Source: Sediminitomix flava | GTDB taxonomy: Bacteria > Bacteroidota > Bacteroidia > Cytophagales > Flammeovirgaceae | Assembly (NCBI RefSeq): GCF_003149185.1 | Contig: NZ_QGDO01000001.1 | Location: 372,001-436,000 of the forward strand | DNA length: 64,000 nt | Direction of reading: 5' to 3' | Shown here: piece after piece, positions 43,497-56,300 of the stretch | Layout of the letters: every line of letters begins with the position of its first letter | How positions within the stretch are numbered: position 1 is the first letter of the stretch | The notes under the pieces: generated by a model | What the model was told of the DNA's origin: nothing | Seen by the model: only the letters and a program-made list of their open reading frames with translations | Database searches by the model: none | Made by a program: the position numbers and the translations under genes

Positions 43497-43604
43497 ATTG
43501 ACTAAGGTTTAGAGCTTAAATAGAAAGTATGATTATTCTTTTAAAAATCGGGATGATAAAAAATACGTTGAACGCTTTCTGATCAATTACCCCTAAAATA
43601 GCAA

Positions 43605-43653
43605 GAACCCATCCCTTTGAGCTCCTTAAAAGGGGATATAAAGGGATGGGTTC
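43605..43653. repeat. Large inverted repeat between DAHP synthase and aroB genes
   Basis: The 14-bp arms gaacccatcccttt (43605-43618) and aaagggatgggttc (43640-43653) are perfect complements around a 21-nt loop that itself contains a partial hairpin. It lies 28 bp past the stop of the DAHP synthase gene. It lacks a T-run and may be a transcript-end or repeat element. Confidence 0.75.
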
Positions 43654-43680
43654 ATCATAAGCTAAAAGCTTAATTTATGA

Positions 43681-44775
43681 TTATCCTTCAGATTTTTCAG
43701 TATTAACTACTTTAGTCTGAATACGGATAGACTCGTCATGAATCAATTTGAACATTTGCTCAACAAAAGTTTTATTCAACTCCAATTTTTGAGCTTGGTT
43801 CGGACGGTTTTGGAATACATCAATCCAACGATCAGCTTGGAATACTGTAACGTTGTTATCTCTTTTGTACTCACCGATTTTGTCTACAACCTTCATTCTG
43901 TGGTGTAGTGCTTCCAAAATCTCAGTATCGATTGTATCGATTTGCTTTCTCAAGTCCTCCAAGTTGTGAACGAACTCAGGGTTATCTGAAGAAGACTGCT
44001 TGATTTTAATAGTGTTCAAAATCTCAGCTAATCTTTCTGGCGTCACTTGTTGAGCAGCATCAGACCAAGCATTTGTTGGGTCGTAGTGCGTCTCAATCAT
44101 CAAACCATCAAAATCTAAATCAATAGCTTTTTGAGAAATTGGCAAGATTAAATCTCTGTTACCTGCAATGTGAGAAGGGTCACAAAGAATTGGAAGATTA
44201 GGAAGTTCAGACTTCAATGCGATAGCTAAAGACCACATTGGCTCATTTCTGTACTTCGATTTTTGGTGCGACGAGAATCCTCTGTGAAGTGCCGCAATAT
44301 TTCTGATACCAGAATTGTAGATACGCTCAATTGCTCCCATCCAAAGTGCTAAGTCTGGGTTGATTGGGTTTTTTACGATTACTGGTACATCAACTCCTTT
44401 CAAGGCATCAGCAATTTCTTGAATTGTGAAAGGGTTTACTGTACTACGTGCTCCAATCCAAAGAACGTCTACACCATATTTCAAAGCCAATTCTACGTGC
44501 TGCGCATTTGCAACCTCAGTAGTGATTGGCATATTTAATTCTTCTTTTACAGCCTTGAACCATTTCAAACCTTCTTCACCGATTCCTTCAAATGAACCAG
44601 GTCTTGTTCTTGGCTTCCAAATACCTGCTCTCAACAAAGAAACATCAATATTTTCTTTGATCTGGCGGCAAGTTGCTAATAATTGCTCTTCTGTCTCTGC
44701 GCTACATGGACCTGCAATTGCAATGGGAGTATCTTTGATCATACTCCAGTTCTTCAACGGTTGAATATCTTGCAT
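43681..44775 (-). CDS. Bifunctional DAHP synthase / chorismate mutase
   Basis: A 364-residue fusion. The N-terminal ~260 residues are a type Ib DAHP synthase (KDO8P-synthase-like) condensing phosphoenolpyruvate and erythrose-4-phosphate. IAGPCSAETEEQL lies near residues 18-30, RAGIWKPRTRPGSFEG near 54-69, and SHIAGNRDLILP and LMIETHYDPTNAWSD follow. The C-terminal ~90 residues (DLRKQIDTIDTEILEALHHRMKVV, then IGEYKRDNNVTVFQADRW) are an AroQ-type chorismate mutase. The same fusion is typical of Bacteroidota. The mutase domain probably also serves as a feedback-sensing domain. It belongs with aroB, just downstream, in aromatic amino-acid biosynthesis. Confidence 0.94.
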   Translation of the reverse strand: MQDIQPLKNWSMIKDTPIAIAGPCSAETEEQLLATCRQIKENIDVSLLRAGIWKPRTRPGSFEGIGEEGLKWFKAVKEELNMPITTEVANAQHVELALKYGVDVLWIGARSTVNPFTIQEIADALKGVDVPVIVKNPINPDLALWMGAIERIYNSGIRNIAALHRGFSSHQKSKYRNEPMWSLAIALKSELPNLPILCDPSHIAGNRDLILPISQKAIDLDFDGLMIETHYDPTNAWSDAAQQVTPERLAEILNTIKIKQSSSDNPEFVHNLEDLRKQIDTIDTEILEALHHRMKVVDKIGEYKRDNNVTVFQADRWIDVFQNRPNQAQKLELNKTFVEQMFKLIHDESIRIQTKVVNTEKSEG

Positions 44776-45135
44776 AAGTTGTTTTGTAAGTGAATTTGAT
44801 ACGGAAACTTTGTGATCACAGCCTTTAAAACAATAAAATTACAGCTTATGATCTTGTAATTGCGTTAATATACCTTTATAAGACACACTTTAAAGTTTTT
44901 TTAAGAAAACCCTAAATCGTATATTTTGGACAAATCTAAGCCTTTTGTTTACAAATGCAAGATTAAATATGGCTATTGGCATAAAATAGATAATATTCTT
45001 ACATTTTGTTCAAAAATAGCACAGATATCAACAATTAATAGTATTTTTGCAAGAATATTTTTTGAAATGAAGCATGAATACAATGTGTTTGACATTTAGA
45101 GCTAAACACATGATGTGTAATTAAAATGATCAACT
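44776..45135. other. 360-bp divergent intergenic region
   Basis: AT-rich spacer upstream of both the DAHP synthase and gpsA genes. A TATTTTTG at 45042-45049 fits a -7 element for gpsA but has no TTTG at -33. No open frame or repeat was seen. Confidence 0.5.
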
Positions 45136-46161
45136 GTGGGTACACTAAATACAGAATTTGATACATCTGTAAAAAGAATAGCTGTTGTTGGAGGAGGAAG
45201 TTGGGCTACTGCTCTCATTAAGATTTTCTCTGAGGGCGATCAAGTGAAACTCAATTGGTGGCTAAGAAACAAAAAAGATATAAATCATATCAGACGCTAT
45301 CATTCGAACCCAAGATACTTGGGTGCTGTAAAGATAGAACCTGAAAAAGTTACGCCTTACGAAGATTTACGTGAAGCGATAAAGAATGCAGATACAGTTA
45401 TGTTAGCTGTTCCTGCAGCATTCATTATAGAAGCTTTAGGTGATTTGACTGCTGAAGATTTTAAAGGAAAAAAAATCATTTCTACTATTAAAGGAATGAT
45501 TCCTAAACAAAATATCTTAGTCACGCAGTATATGGAAGATGTTTTTGGAATACCACATGACGCGATAGCTGTCATCGGAGGACCTTGCCATGCTGAAGAA
45601 GTTGCAATGGAAAAACAATCTTACCTCACTGTCGCTAGTTCTTGCAACGAATATGCAGAGTCTTTGGCAGATGCCATGAAATGCCGTTTTATCAAGACTG
45701 CAACTGTAGATGATTTATACGGTGTTGAATACTGTGCTGTAATGAAAAACATAATTGCAGTAGCATGCGGTGTGGCACACGGATTAAACTACGGAGATAA
45801 CTTCCAAGCCGTTCTTGTTTCTAATGCCTTACAAGAAATTAAATGTTTCTTGAAAAGAGCATATAATATTGAAAGAGACCTTGCCTCATCGGCTTATCTT
45901 GGGGATCTTTTGGTAACCACTTACTCTCAATTCAGTAGAAACCGTACTTTCGGTAATATGATTGGAAGAGGGTACTCTGTGAAAGCAGCTCAATTGGAGA
46001 TGGAAATGATTGCTGAAGGCTATTATGCCTCTAAAAGCATTTATGAAATCAATAAGGATTTAGGAGCTGAAATGCCTATTACTACAGCCGTTTTTCATAT
46101 CATCTATGAAAGAATCTCTCCTTACGTAGAGTTCAACATCTTGAAAAACAAATTGACTTAA
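45136..46161 (+). CDS. gpsA: NAD(P)H-dependent glycerol-3-phosphate dehydrogenase
   Basis: A 341-residue enzyme making glycerol-3-phosphate for phospholipid synthesis. The N-terminal Rossmann motif IAVVGGGSWATA (about residues 14-25) fits the NAD(P) site. VIGGPCHAEEVA (about 141-152) and the catalytic Lys region VEYCAVMKNIIAVACGVAHGL (about 197-217) are family signatures, as is LGDLLVTTYSQFSRNRTFG. The gene begins with GTG at 45136, just before the coding segment homologous to the family; an upstream ATG is out of frame. The length is typical. It is monocistronic. Confidence 0.94.
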   Translation: MGTLNTEFDTSVKRIAVVGGGSWATALIKIFSEGDQVKLNWWLRNKKDINHIRRYHSNPRYLGAVKIEPEKVTPYEDLREAIKNADTVMLAVPAAFIIEALGDLTAEDFKGKKIISTIKGMIPKQNILVTQYMEDVFGIPHDAIAVIGGPCHAEEVAMEKQSYLTVASSCNEYAESLADAMKCRFIKTATVDDLYGVEYCAVMKNIIAVACGVAHGLNYGDNFQAVLVSNALQEIKCFLKRAYNIERDLASSAYLGDLLVTTYSQFSRNRTFGNMIGRGYSVKAAQLEMEMIAEGYYASKSIYEINKDLGAEMPITTAVFHIIYERISPYVEFNILKNKLT

Positions 46162-46213
46162 TACTACATTATGAAATGGAGTAAACTCCATTAATCGAGG
46201 TAAAATATTATTG

Positions 46214-46260
46214 AAAAGCGTTAGTATGAGATTAATAACTCAAACTAACGCTTTTTCTTT
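46214..46260 (+). terminator. Terminator of gpsA
   Basis: 12-bp stem aaaagcgttagt / actaacgctttt with an 18-nt loop, followed by a T-rich run. Confidence 0.75.
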
Positions 46261-46540
46261 TTAGCAATATAAGTTAGAAAGTAATTATATTCTTTTCGCA
46301 TATAGTTAAATTACAATGGAATTAAAAAGAAAATTGACTATCGACTAACCTTAAACTTTCTTATATTATAGTAGGATTCAAAACGAACATTAGAAGATGT
46401 ACGCGTTTAAGAGCATCTATAGATATGATTAAAATTCTCGAAGCTATACCACTATTTACTTTTATATGGAATGAAATAGAATTAACTCTCAATTGACAAA
46501 TGCTTATTAATATGTTCAATCCTAACAAAGTCTTAGTAAC

Positions 46541-46548
46541 TATCTTTG
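46541..46548 (+). promoter_or_regulatory. Candidate -7 element upstream of the LepB-like gene
   Basis: TATCTTTG matches TAnnTTTG 22 bp before the ATG at 46571; the -33 element is weak. The leader would be very short. Confidence 0.35.
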
Positions 46549-46570
46549 AGAAATTATTTCACTTAATTTT

Positions 46571-47473
46571 ATGAATAATACAATTCAAGACAAACTAACA
46601 TCTAAAAGCCCGATAGTAGCTGGTCTCCTTTCATTTTTTTTACTAGACCTTGGATTTCTATACCTATTGGAGTTTAAAAAATGGCTTGCTTTCAGGCTAG
46701 GTATTTGGGCACTTTTCTTATTCGTAAGTTATACTGGAGTAATCTCAACTTTTTCAAACCTTGTTTTATTCATTCTAACACTCTTATTCCTTAAAATTAT
46801 CATTATTATATATACCATCAATCTAAGTTCTAAAGAATCTAAGCCTCCTTTTGAAAAGTATAATAATCTACCCAATCATCTAATCGTATTTCTATTTATC
46901 AGCATTATAAATCTTACGTTCATAAGTCCTAGCTCTAAACTTTGGTCAAAAAATCATTTCTCGCAGAATACTTCATCAGACTTGTCTTCAGCATTGACCA
47001 CTGGAGATTTCATCTCTTGGGAACAAACCAAAAAAGTTAAAACAGATGATATAATCGTATTCAAAAGATCAGATAGTGAAGGATACGAAACACAAAGATG
47101 TACAGCTATTGCAGGCGATAAGATTGAGTATAAAATAAACTCAGATAAGAATATTGATACAAAGTTCACACTTCCTTTCGCAGGTATGACAGTCACTTTA
47201 AATGAAAAAAATATACTTTTCTACAGTTCTTTAATCAGGAAGTATGAGCTTATTAATGAATTAATAATACAGAAGAACAATCAATTAGTGATCGGTAACA
47301 AAATAGTAAAAAACTATACTTTCAAGAATAATTACTATTTTACTGAAGGAGTTTATTCAAAAAATAACCCAAATTCATTTTTTCAAATGCCTATCCCAGA
47401 ATATATGGTTTGTGGTAAAGCACTTTATATTTGGTGGTCTTCAGATCTTTCTCGAATAGGTTATGCACTGTAA
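46571..47473 (+). CDS. Signal-peptidase-I-like membrane protein lacking catalytic residues
   Basis: A 300-residue protein with three or four hydrophobic segments in the first ~120 residues (LLSFFLLDLGFLYLL, WALFLFVSYTG, LVLFILTLLFLKIIIIIYTI, LIVFLFISIINLTFI). A periplasmic domain with signal peptidase I (LepB, S26) layout follows: TTGDFISW (box B end), DDIIVFKRSDSEGYETQRCTAIAGDKIEY (boxes C-D), then FAGMTVTLNEKN, NYYFTEGVYSKNNPNS in place of box E, and PEYMVCGKALYIWWSSDLSRIGY. Where LepB has the nucleophile Ser-Met, this protein reads Asp137-Leu138, and the catalytic Lys before Arg is Gln175. The GDN-S-DSR box is also lost. It is probably a non-catalytic relative. A microprotein gene follows. 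Confidence 0.72.
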   Translation: MNNTIQDKLTSKSPIVAGLLSFFLLDLGFLYLLEFKKWLAFRLGIWALFLFVSYTGVISTFSNLVLFILTLLFLKIIIIIYTINLSSKESKPPFEKYNNLPNHLIVFLFISIINLTFISPSSKLWSKNHFSQNTSSDLSSALTTGDFISWEQTKKVKTDDIIVFKRSDSEGYETQRCTAIAGDKIEYKINSDKNIDTKFTLPFAGMTVTLNEKNILFYSSLIRKYELINELIIQKNNQLVIGNKIVKNYTFKNNYYFTEGVYSKNNPNSFFQMPIPEYMVCGKALYIWWSSDLSRIGYAL

Positions 47474-47488
47474 AACACATCTCACATA

Positions 47489-47629
47489 ATGTTTGAAATT
47501 CTTATCCTATTGTGCTTTTTTGGTCTTTTAAATACCATCTCGATTCACTATAAAAAGTCAAAACGTAGAAATGAAGACTTAAGAAAACTCAAAGAATTTG
47601 AAGAAAAACATCCTTCTAAAAAAATATAA
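47489..47629 (+). CDS. 46-residue membrane microprotein
   Basis: A short open frame with ATG 15 bp after the LepB-like stop and TAA at 47627-47629. It encodes one N-terminal hydrophobic segment (MFEILILLCFFGLLNTIS) and a strongly charged Lys/Glu/Arg tail (KKSKRRNEDLRKLKEFEEK). The arrangement is that of a small single-pass inner-membrane protein with the tail in the cytoplasm. It is probably translated from the LepB-like transcript, and a terminator follows at once. It is below the usual size cutoff for gene finders. Function unknown. Confidence 0.55.
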   Translation: MFEILILLCFFGLLNTISIHYKKSKRRNEDLRKLKEFEEKHPSKKI

Positions 47630-47632
47630 AAA

Positions 47633-47667
47633 AAGCCTCTGTGATCTTAAATGACCACAGAGGCTTA
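47633..47667. terminator. Bidirectional terminator between microprotein gene and pgi
   Basis: 11-bp stem aagcctctgtg / cacagaggctt with A-run upstream; suited to both convergent genes. Confidence 0.75.
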
Positions 47668-47690
47668 TATTATTTTGCTTCTTAAAAAGC

Positions 47691-49632
<1,942 letters not shown>

Positions 49633-50286
49633 ATGTATCATTTCAGAAGACTTTTAGTTTTTACGCTTTTAAGTTTACTATTTATCAATCTCACTTCAGC
49701 ACAGAAATTTACTCGTGATGTTTGGCATGAAGGAGAAATTGATCTAAATGACGGTAGTACGGTTAAAGGTTTACTTAAAATAGATATTGAGAAAGAAAGC
49801 ATTCAGCTAAAGAGTAAAGGAACTATCCGTTCGTTTAGTGCTCAGAATATTCAAGCTTTCCAAATTATAGATTCCAGAAGTAAAAAACTTCGCTCCTTTT
49901 ATGCTCTTCCCTTTTATACACCAAATGGTTATGGCAATCCACATCTCTTCGAACTACTGACCGAAGGTGAGACCAGCCTATTGGTTAGAGAACGTATTGT
50001 AGAAAAAATAGAAAGCAATTTTGACCCTTATTGGGGGAATATGAATAGCAAACAACAATATGTAAGAGAGGATGATTTTTATCTTTTAAAACCTAGTTCA
50101 TCTATTAAAATGGTTGATCTGAGAAATAGAGAAGCCTCACTTGAACACATGAAAGATCAGAAAGAAGGACTTATGGCATATATAAAACAAGGTAAGCTGA
50201 AATATTATACAAGATCAGATATGATTAAGATTGTCAATAAGTATAATCAATTAAAGACAGTAAATAAGCAAGCTTCAAATCAATAG
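49633..50286 (+). CDS. Exported hypothetical protein
   Basis: A 217-residue protein with a signal peptide (LTSAQ, about residue 24). The N-terminal part of the mature chain has beta-strand spacing (WHEGEIDLNDGSTVKGLLKID, IQLKSKGTIRSFSAQNIQAFQI). In the middle is FYTPNGYGNPHLFELLTEG. The C-terminal half is helical and charged (IVNKYNQLKTV). I do not recognise the family; the pattern is one seen in small exported Bacteroidota proteins of unknown function. It is convergent with the giant protein gene and shares its terminator. Confidence 0.7.
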   Translation: MYHFRRLLVFTLLSLLFINLTSAQKFTRDVWHEGEIDLNDGSTVKGLLKIDIEKESIQLKSKGTIRSFSAQNIQAFQIIDSRSKKLRSFYALPFYTPNGYGNPHLFELLTEGETSLLVRERIVEKIESNFDPYWGNMNSKQQYVREDDFYLLKPSSSIKMVDLRNREASLEHMKDQKEGLMAYIKQGKLKYYTRSDMIKIVNKYNQLKTVNKQASNQ

Positions 50287-50330
50287 TTTAAATTCGACAA
50301 CTATCTATACAAACAGACTATATATAAGAA

Positions 50331-50361
50331 GAGCTCTCCATTTTGGAGAGCCCCTTTTTTT
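50331..50361. terminator. Terminator between hypothetical gene and the giant protein gene
   Basis: Stem gctctcca / tggagagc (50333-50351), then a C4 and T8 run on the plus strand. It overlaps the stop region of the giant gene at 50360. Confidence 0.75.
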
Positions 50362-53300
50362 ATTGTTTCATAATTTTTAGAATCTTTCTAGTGTCATCGT
50401 GAACGAGTTCAATGAAGTAAACTCCAGTAGGTAAATCACTGAGATCAATACTCTCATTACTTAGATCAACACGAACATTTTTCATTCGCTCTCCACTACT
50501 TGAGTAGACACTTACCATCATATCTTTAAGAAGATAACCATCAGCTACAATTCTTAACTTCCCAGTAGTTGGGTTAGGTAATAAACTTAGTTCTTTAGTT
50601 ACATCTTCAACAGATGTAATTGTCGTCTGATAATTCACTAACTGCGAATAACCAACACAACCACTCTGTGTCTCTATAGAAACCTGATAGATTCCTGAAT
50701 AAATTGGCGCATACTCCATCGAATTAGGATCAACATCCGTCATCAAGACTCCATCTTTAAACCAATACGTAGAGAACTCCTCTTGATCAGTATCTACTAT
50801 TAAAACTCCATCTTCAGATAAAACTAAGCGTACTTCAGGTGATGGTGTTTCAGAAACAGATATAGAGTTTGTAAGGATAGAACAACCTTGTTCATTTATC
50901 ACTCGAACTTGGTAATTACCAATATCATAAGTAGTTAAAATATTACCAGTCGTAAATGGTAATACTTCTCCATCTTTCAACCAAACATATGAAGAAACAC
51001 TAACATCGGTTGGTACTTCTGCCCTCAGTGTAACAGGAGTAGCGGTACCTTCACAAATCAAGGTATCAGATTCATTCACTAACCAACCATCTCCACTGAT
51101 ATCATCACAAGCAACACCTACATAATATGTATCTGTTTTTATCCTCAGATTAGGGAAGAAAATATTAGAAACATAACCATAATATACCCCACTTTCTAAT
51201 GCTGTAATATCATTGACTTGTAAAGTATCATTGATTTGATTCTCTATTTCACTTCCATCGTTATACCAAGAATAAGTATTGTAGTCACCTTCAACATCTG
51301 CTGTTAGAAGAAGCGTATCACCAACTTCTAAACTCAACTCCACTGAGTTAGTCGTAATCACTTGACCTTCATAAACCAACTCTGAAGCACCTAATAGCAT
51401 TTCTAACTGGTCAAATGCTAATTTATTTACAGATACATTGATATTCATATTAAATAAATTCAATGCACTTATTGATGTTGGTAGACTATCTAATTCATTG
51501 TTTGATAAATCTAGTCTTTCAAGTTGAGTCAAATTTTGAATAGAAGAGGAAACATTAGAGATATTGTTATTTGAAGCATACAACTCAACTAACTTTGTAT
51601 TTCCACTCATATCATAATCTAAAGAAGTTAAGTTATTATGACTTACATCTAATTGTTCTAATGATGGTATTTCTCCAACAAAATCAGGGATTTCAGTCAA
51701 TTGATTATAACTCAAAATAAGTGACTTAATTGGAATACTATCTGTATTTACTCCACTCAACAACTCATCACTATCACCTAATGTAGTTAGCTGATTGTTG
51801 AAGAATGAAATCACTTGAATAGACTCTAGTTTGAATATATCTTCAGGTAAAGAAGTAAAGTTATTATTATCCAAATCTAGGTACTCCAAATTCACAAGTT
51901 CGATTAAATCTACAGGTAAATCTGAAAGATTATTATTGAATAAAATCAATCGTTCTAATGCTTCTAGACTAAACAATTCACTTGGTAATTCAGAAATATC
52001 TAAGTCTCTAAGATCTAAAGATGTAATTCTGTCTGAATCTCCAGTACCAACTCTAGGCCACTCGCGAATCGGAGCATTTCTATCCCAGTCTTCAATTCCT
52101 AAGCTCTCAAACAATGACAATAATGCTAATGAATCCGCTTCTACAACACTACCCACTATTGTTACATCAACTGAAGAAGTATACAAAGTTAGATCAGTAT
52201 AATCATCACTATTTACGATTGCATAATAATTCCCTGCATCTGAAGAAGAAGTTCTGTTTATACTAAAGATTGAATCAGACTCTCCAATCACTTCATCCCC
52301 TTTATACCATTCATAAGTTGCATTTTCAAAAGAAGGAAGGGTGATTGTTAAAGTATCTCCAACATACACATTTTGTGTTGGAGTTAGGTAAATACTGTCT
52401 TGAGGTGAATACACAAAAGATGTCCAATCATTTTCAGATGCACTCGCCAAATCATTGAAATCTATGTTATTACCATCTACACTAACATTCTCTAAAGCAG
52501 ATAAACTTAAAATATGGCTTAAGTCTAAGTTCCTTATTCCTTGTTCAGATAAATCGATTGCTTCAATATATCCATCATCATTTAGTGTTATTCCAGTCCA
52601 AGAACTTGCTTTATCCAAACCATCTTCCATATCCCAAGGGAAATTCACACTATCAGAATTAGTATAAAGGTCTACCAACGCATCATAATCTTCTAACTGT
52701 AAACAACCTTCTGGGTAACTTAAAGTAATAGAACCACTGTATGGTTTCTCTATGGTCTCAGAAGTACGAACCATATTCACCGATATATCTGAAATAGTAC
52801 CTAGTGTAAGGTCTGAGACTCTTAAGGTATCATTGACAGCTACTACGTTTACGTTAGTTGTTTCGCTATCCTTTACATAACTAACTTGATAAGTCGTATC
52901 TGAGGTTAAAAGTGCTTCTCTTTCGATGACAATTACAAGCTCTCCATCTGACATTTCAAAAGAACAAGAAGGATCTATACCTTCGACAGAAAGAATATTA
53001 TAATCAAAAACAGCTGATGAAATCGTATAAACAACATTGACAGGTTCTCCTTCACAGCCATCAACAACTTGTGCCAACTTAAAGTTGAACACTTCATCCA
53101 TCGTTTGGTCTGTTGAACTAATACCAAGATCTGTCACGGCAATACTATTTGTTTCAGAAGCATCTTGTATTGTTAGCTCATTATCATTTGAGTCATACCA
53201 TATATAAGATTCTACATTATCTTCTCCTTCGTATCTGATCGAATCTTCACTATTAAAGTCTAAGTAATTAACCTCAAATGAATAGGTATCAGCGTCAAAA

Positions 53301-56300
53301 TCAAAACTTGAGATATTGACAAATGGTACTTCGTCTGCTATAACGACTGTAAAACGCTTTACTGAACTAGAGTTTGAATTATAAGTTCTTTGAACATCAA
53401 AATGGAATGTCCCTCCATCATTAAAGTTCGAATAAGCTGCCGCCATCTCTGACTCTGTAAGAGAAACTTCACTTACACCAGACTTCAACATTGTTCCAGT
53501 GGAATCATACCATGTGTAAGTACTTAAAGCATCATCTTCAATAGATAAAGTAGAGATATTTCCAAGGTCTAAGAAACAGTAATTCGCAACTTCAGTTGAA
53601 TTATCTGTCCAAGTTGGGACATACTCAACATCAAGATCTACGGTTATTTCTTCTCCTAAACCTGATGCATCACTACTTACAGAAGATGTCACATTAAAGC
53701 TTGCTCCACCTACATAAGATGCACTTGGCATAAACACTAATCCTACTTCGGCTTGAGCTACTGTAATAAAATCGCCATCAGTTATTTGAGTGGTGCTGTC
53801 ACTCAAATAGAGTTGTCCTTCTACAAAAGAAGAAACTTTATAATGCGTAAGCTCTCTTCCGTCATTCGCATTTTTATTTACATAGATTAAACCTGAAAAA
53901 TCATCTTGTGGAAATGATAAATCACCTGTAACGACTGCAGCTTCTGTTAAAGCATCAATTTTAACTTCACCACCATCTAAGGCTACTGGGTATGTTTCTG
54001 AGAAACTAAATTCATTACCTGCCAAATCGGTTACCACACCAGAATAACTAGAAATAGAAATGCCATCTATATCCATATCGCCAATCTGTACATCATACTC
54101 AAAGTACAATGAGTCCGTACCTGAACCTGATACATAATCCAGCTGAACAGGAATATTTACCGTATTATCTAGCGTCAGTACAAAAGAAGGATCCGTTGAA
54201 ACGAATACATCCTCCTCAAAATCAAGTAACACACTTATCGTTTCTCCATTGATATAAGTAGAATCCAAAGTAACGACACTTGGTGCTGTGATTTCTGTAT
54301 CTGCCAAAATTGTATATGTGATTGTTCGTTCAATACTCTCACAACCATCTACAACTTGTAAAACAGTGATTGTAAATACCTGATTCGAAGATGCATCACC
54401 TCTAACTACACCTAAATCTGCTACAGCTATAAAACCAACATTCTCTCCACTAGCATCGACAGTTGTATCTCCTGTGCTGTATGTCCAAACATATTGTTCT
54501 ACGTCAGATTCTCCACCGTAATACAAGCTATCTTGTTCATCAAAATCATTGTAACTAACCTCAAACGAATACACATCTCCTGTTAAACTAAAATCAGTGT
54601 TTGATATCGTTACAAGTGGTATTTCTTCAGCTATAACTACCGTAAATCGCTTAACTGAACTCGAATTTGAATTATAAGTTCTTTGAACATCAAAATGGAA
54701 CGTTCCTCCATCATTAAAGTTCGAATAAGCTGCCACCATCTCTGATTCTGTAAGAGATACTTCGCTCACTCCCGATTTCAGTTCTGCCCCTGTAGAATCA
54801 TACCATGTATAAGTACTTAAAGCATCATCCTCAATAGATAAAGTAGAGATATTTCCAAGGTCTAAGAAACAGTAATTTGCAACCTCATTTGAATTATCTG
54901 TCCAAGTTGGTACATACTCAACATCAAGATCTACAGTTATTTCTTCTCCCAAACCTGATGCATCATTACTTACAGAAGATGTCACATTAAAGCTTGCACT
55001 ACCTACATAAGATGCACTTGGCATAAACACTAATCCTGCCTCGGCTTGAGCTACTGTAATAAAATCGCCATCTGTTATTTGAGTTGTACTATCACTCAAA
55101 TAGAGTTGCCCTTCTACATAAGAGGAAACTTTATAATGCGTAAGCTCTCTTCCGTCATTCGCATTTTTATTTACATAGATTAAACCTGAAAAATCATCTT
55201 GTGGAAATGATAAATCACCTGTAACGACTGCAGCTTCTGTTAAAGCATCAATTTTAACTTCTCCACCATCCAAGGCTACTGGGTATGTTTCTGAGAAACT
55301 AAATTCATTACCTGCCAAATCGGTTACAATACCAGAATAACTAGAAATAGATATTCCATCTATATCCATATCGCCAATCTGAACATCATATTCAAAGTAC
55401 AATGAATCCGTACCTGAACCTGATACATAATCTAACTGAACAGGAATATTTACCGTATTGTCTAGCGTTAGTACAAAAGATGGGGCAGTTGAAACAAATA
55501 CATCCTCTTCAAAATCAAGTAACACACTTATCGTTTCACCATTTACATAAGTAGAATCCTGAGTCACTACTGTTGGCGCTGTAATTTCTGTATCCGCTAA
55601 GACTGTATATGTGATTGTTCGCTCGATACTCTCACAACCATCTACAACTTGTAAAACAGTGATTGTAAATACTTGATCCGACGATGCATCACCTCTAACT
55701 ACACCTAAATCTGCTACAGCTATAAAACCAACATTCTCACCACTCGCGTCGACAGTTGTATCTCCTGTGCTATATGTCCAAACATATTGTTCTACGTCAG
55801 ATTCTCCCCCGTAATACAAACTATCTTGTTCATCAAAATCATTGTAACTCACCTCAAACGAATACACATCTCCTGTTAAGCTAAAATCAGTGTTTGAGAT
55901 CGTTACAAGTGGTATTTCTTCAGCTATAACGACTGTAAAACGCTTTACTGAACTAGAATTTGAATTATAAGTTCTTTGAACATCAAAATGGAACGTTCCT
56001 CCATCATTAAAGTTCGAATAAGCTGCCGCCATCTCTGATTCTGTAAGAGATATTTCGCTCACTCCCGATTTCAGTTCTGCTCCTGTAGAATCATACCATG
56101 TGTAAGTACTTAAAGCATCATCTTCAATAGATAAAGTAGAGACACTTCCAAGATCTAAGAAACAGTAATTTGCAACCTCAGTTGAATTATCTGTCCAAGT
56201 TGGAACATACTCAACATCAAGATCTACGGTTATTTCTTCTCCTAAACCTAATGCATCACTACTTACAGAAGATGTCACATTAAAGCTTGCTCCACCTACA

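Larger units (their letters stand above)
46162..46570. other. 409-bp intergenic region
   Basis: Holds the gpsA terminator (46214-46255) at its left end and a -7-like element TATCTTTG (46541-46548) close to the next ATG. The rest is AT-rich, without an open frame or repeat. Confidence 0.55.

Noticed and set aside
52455-52667. Open frames on the plus strand opposite the giant gene (also at 51831-52202 and 62283-62754)
   Set aside because: Their sequence is the antisense of strongly coding minus-strand protein (LRR and Ig-like segments), with no signal or family features of their own.
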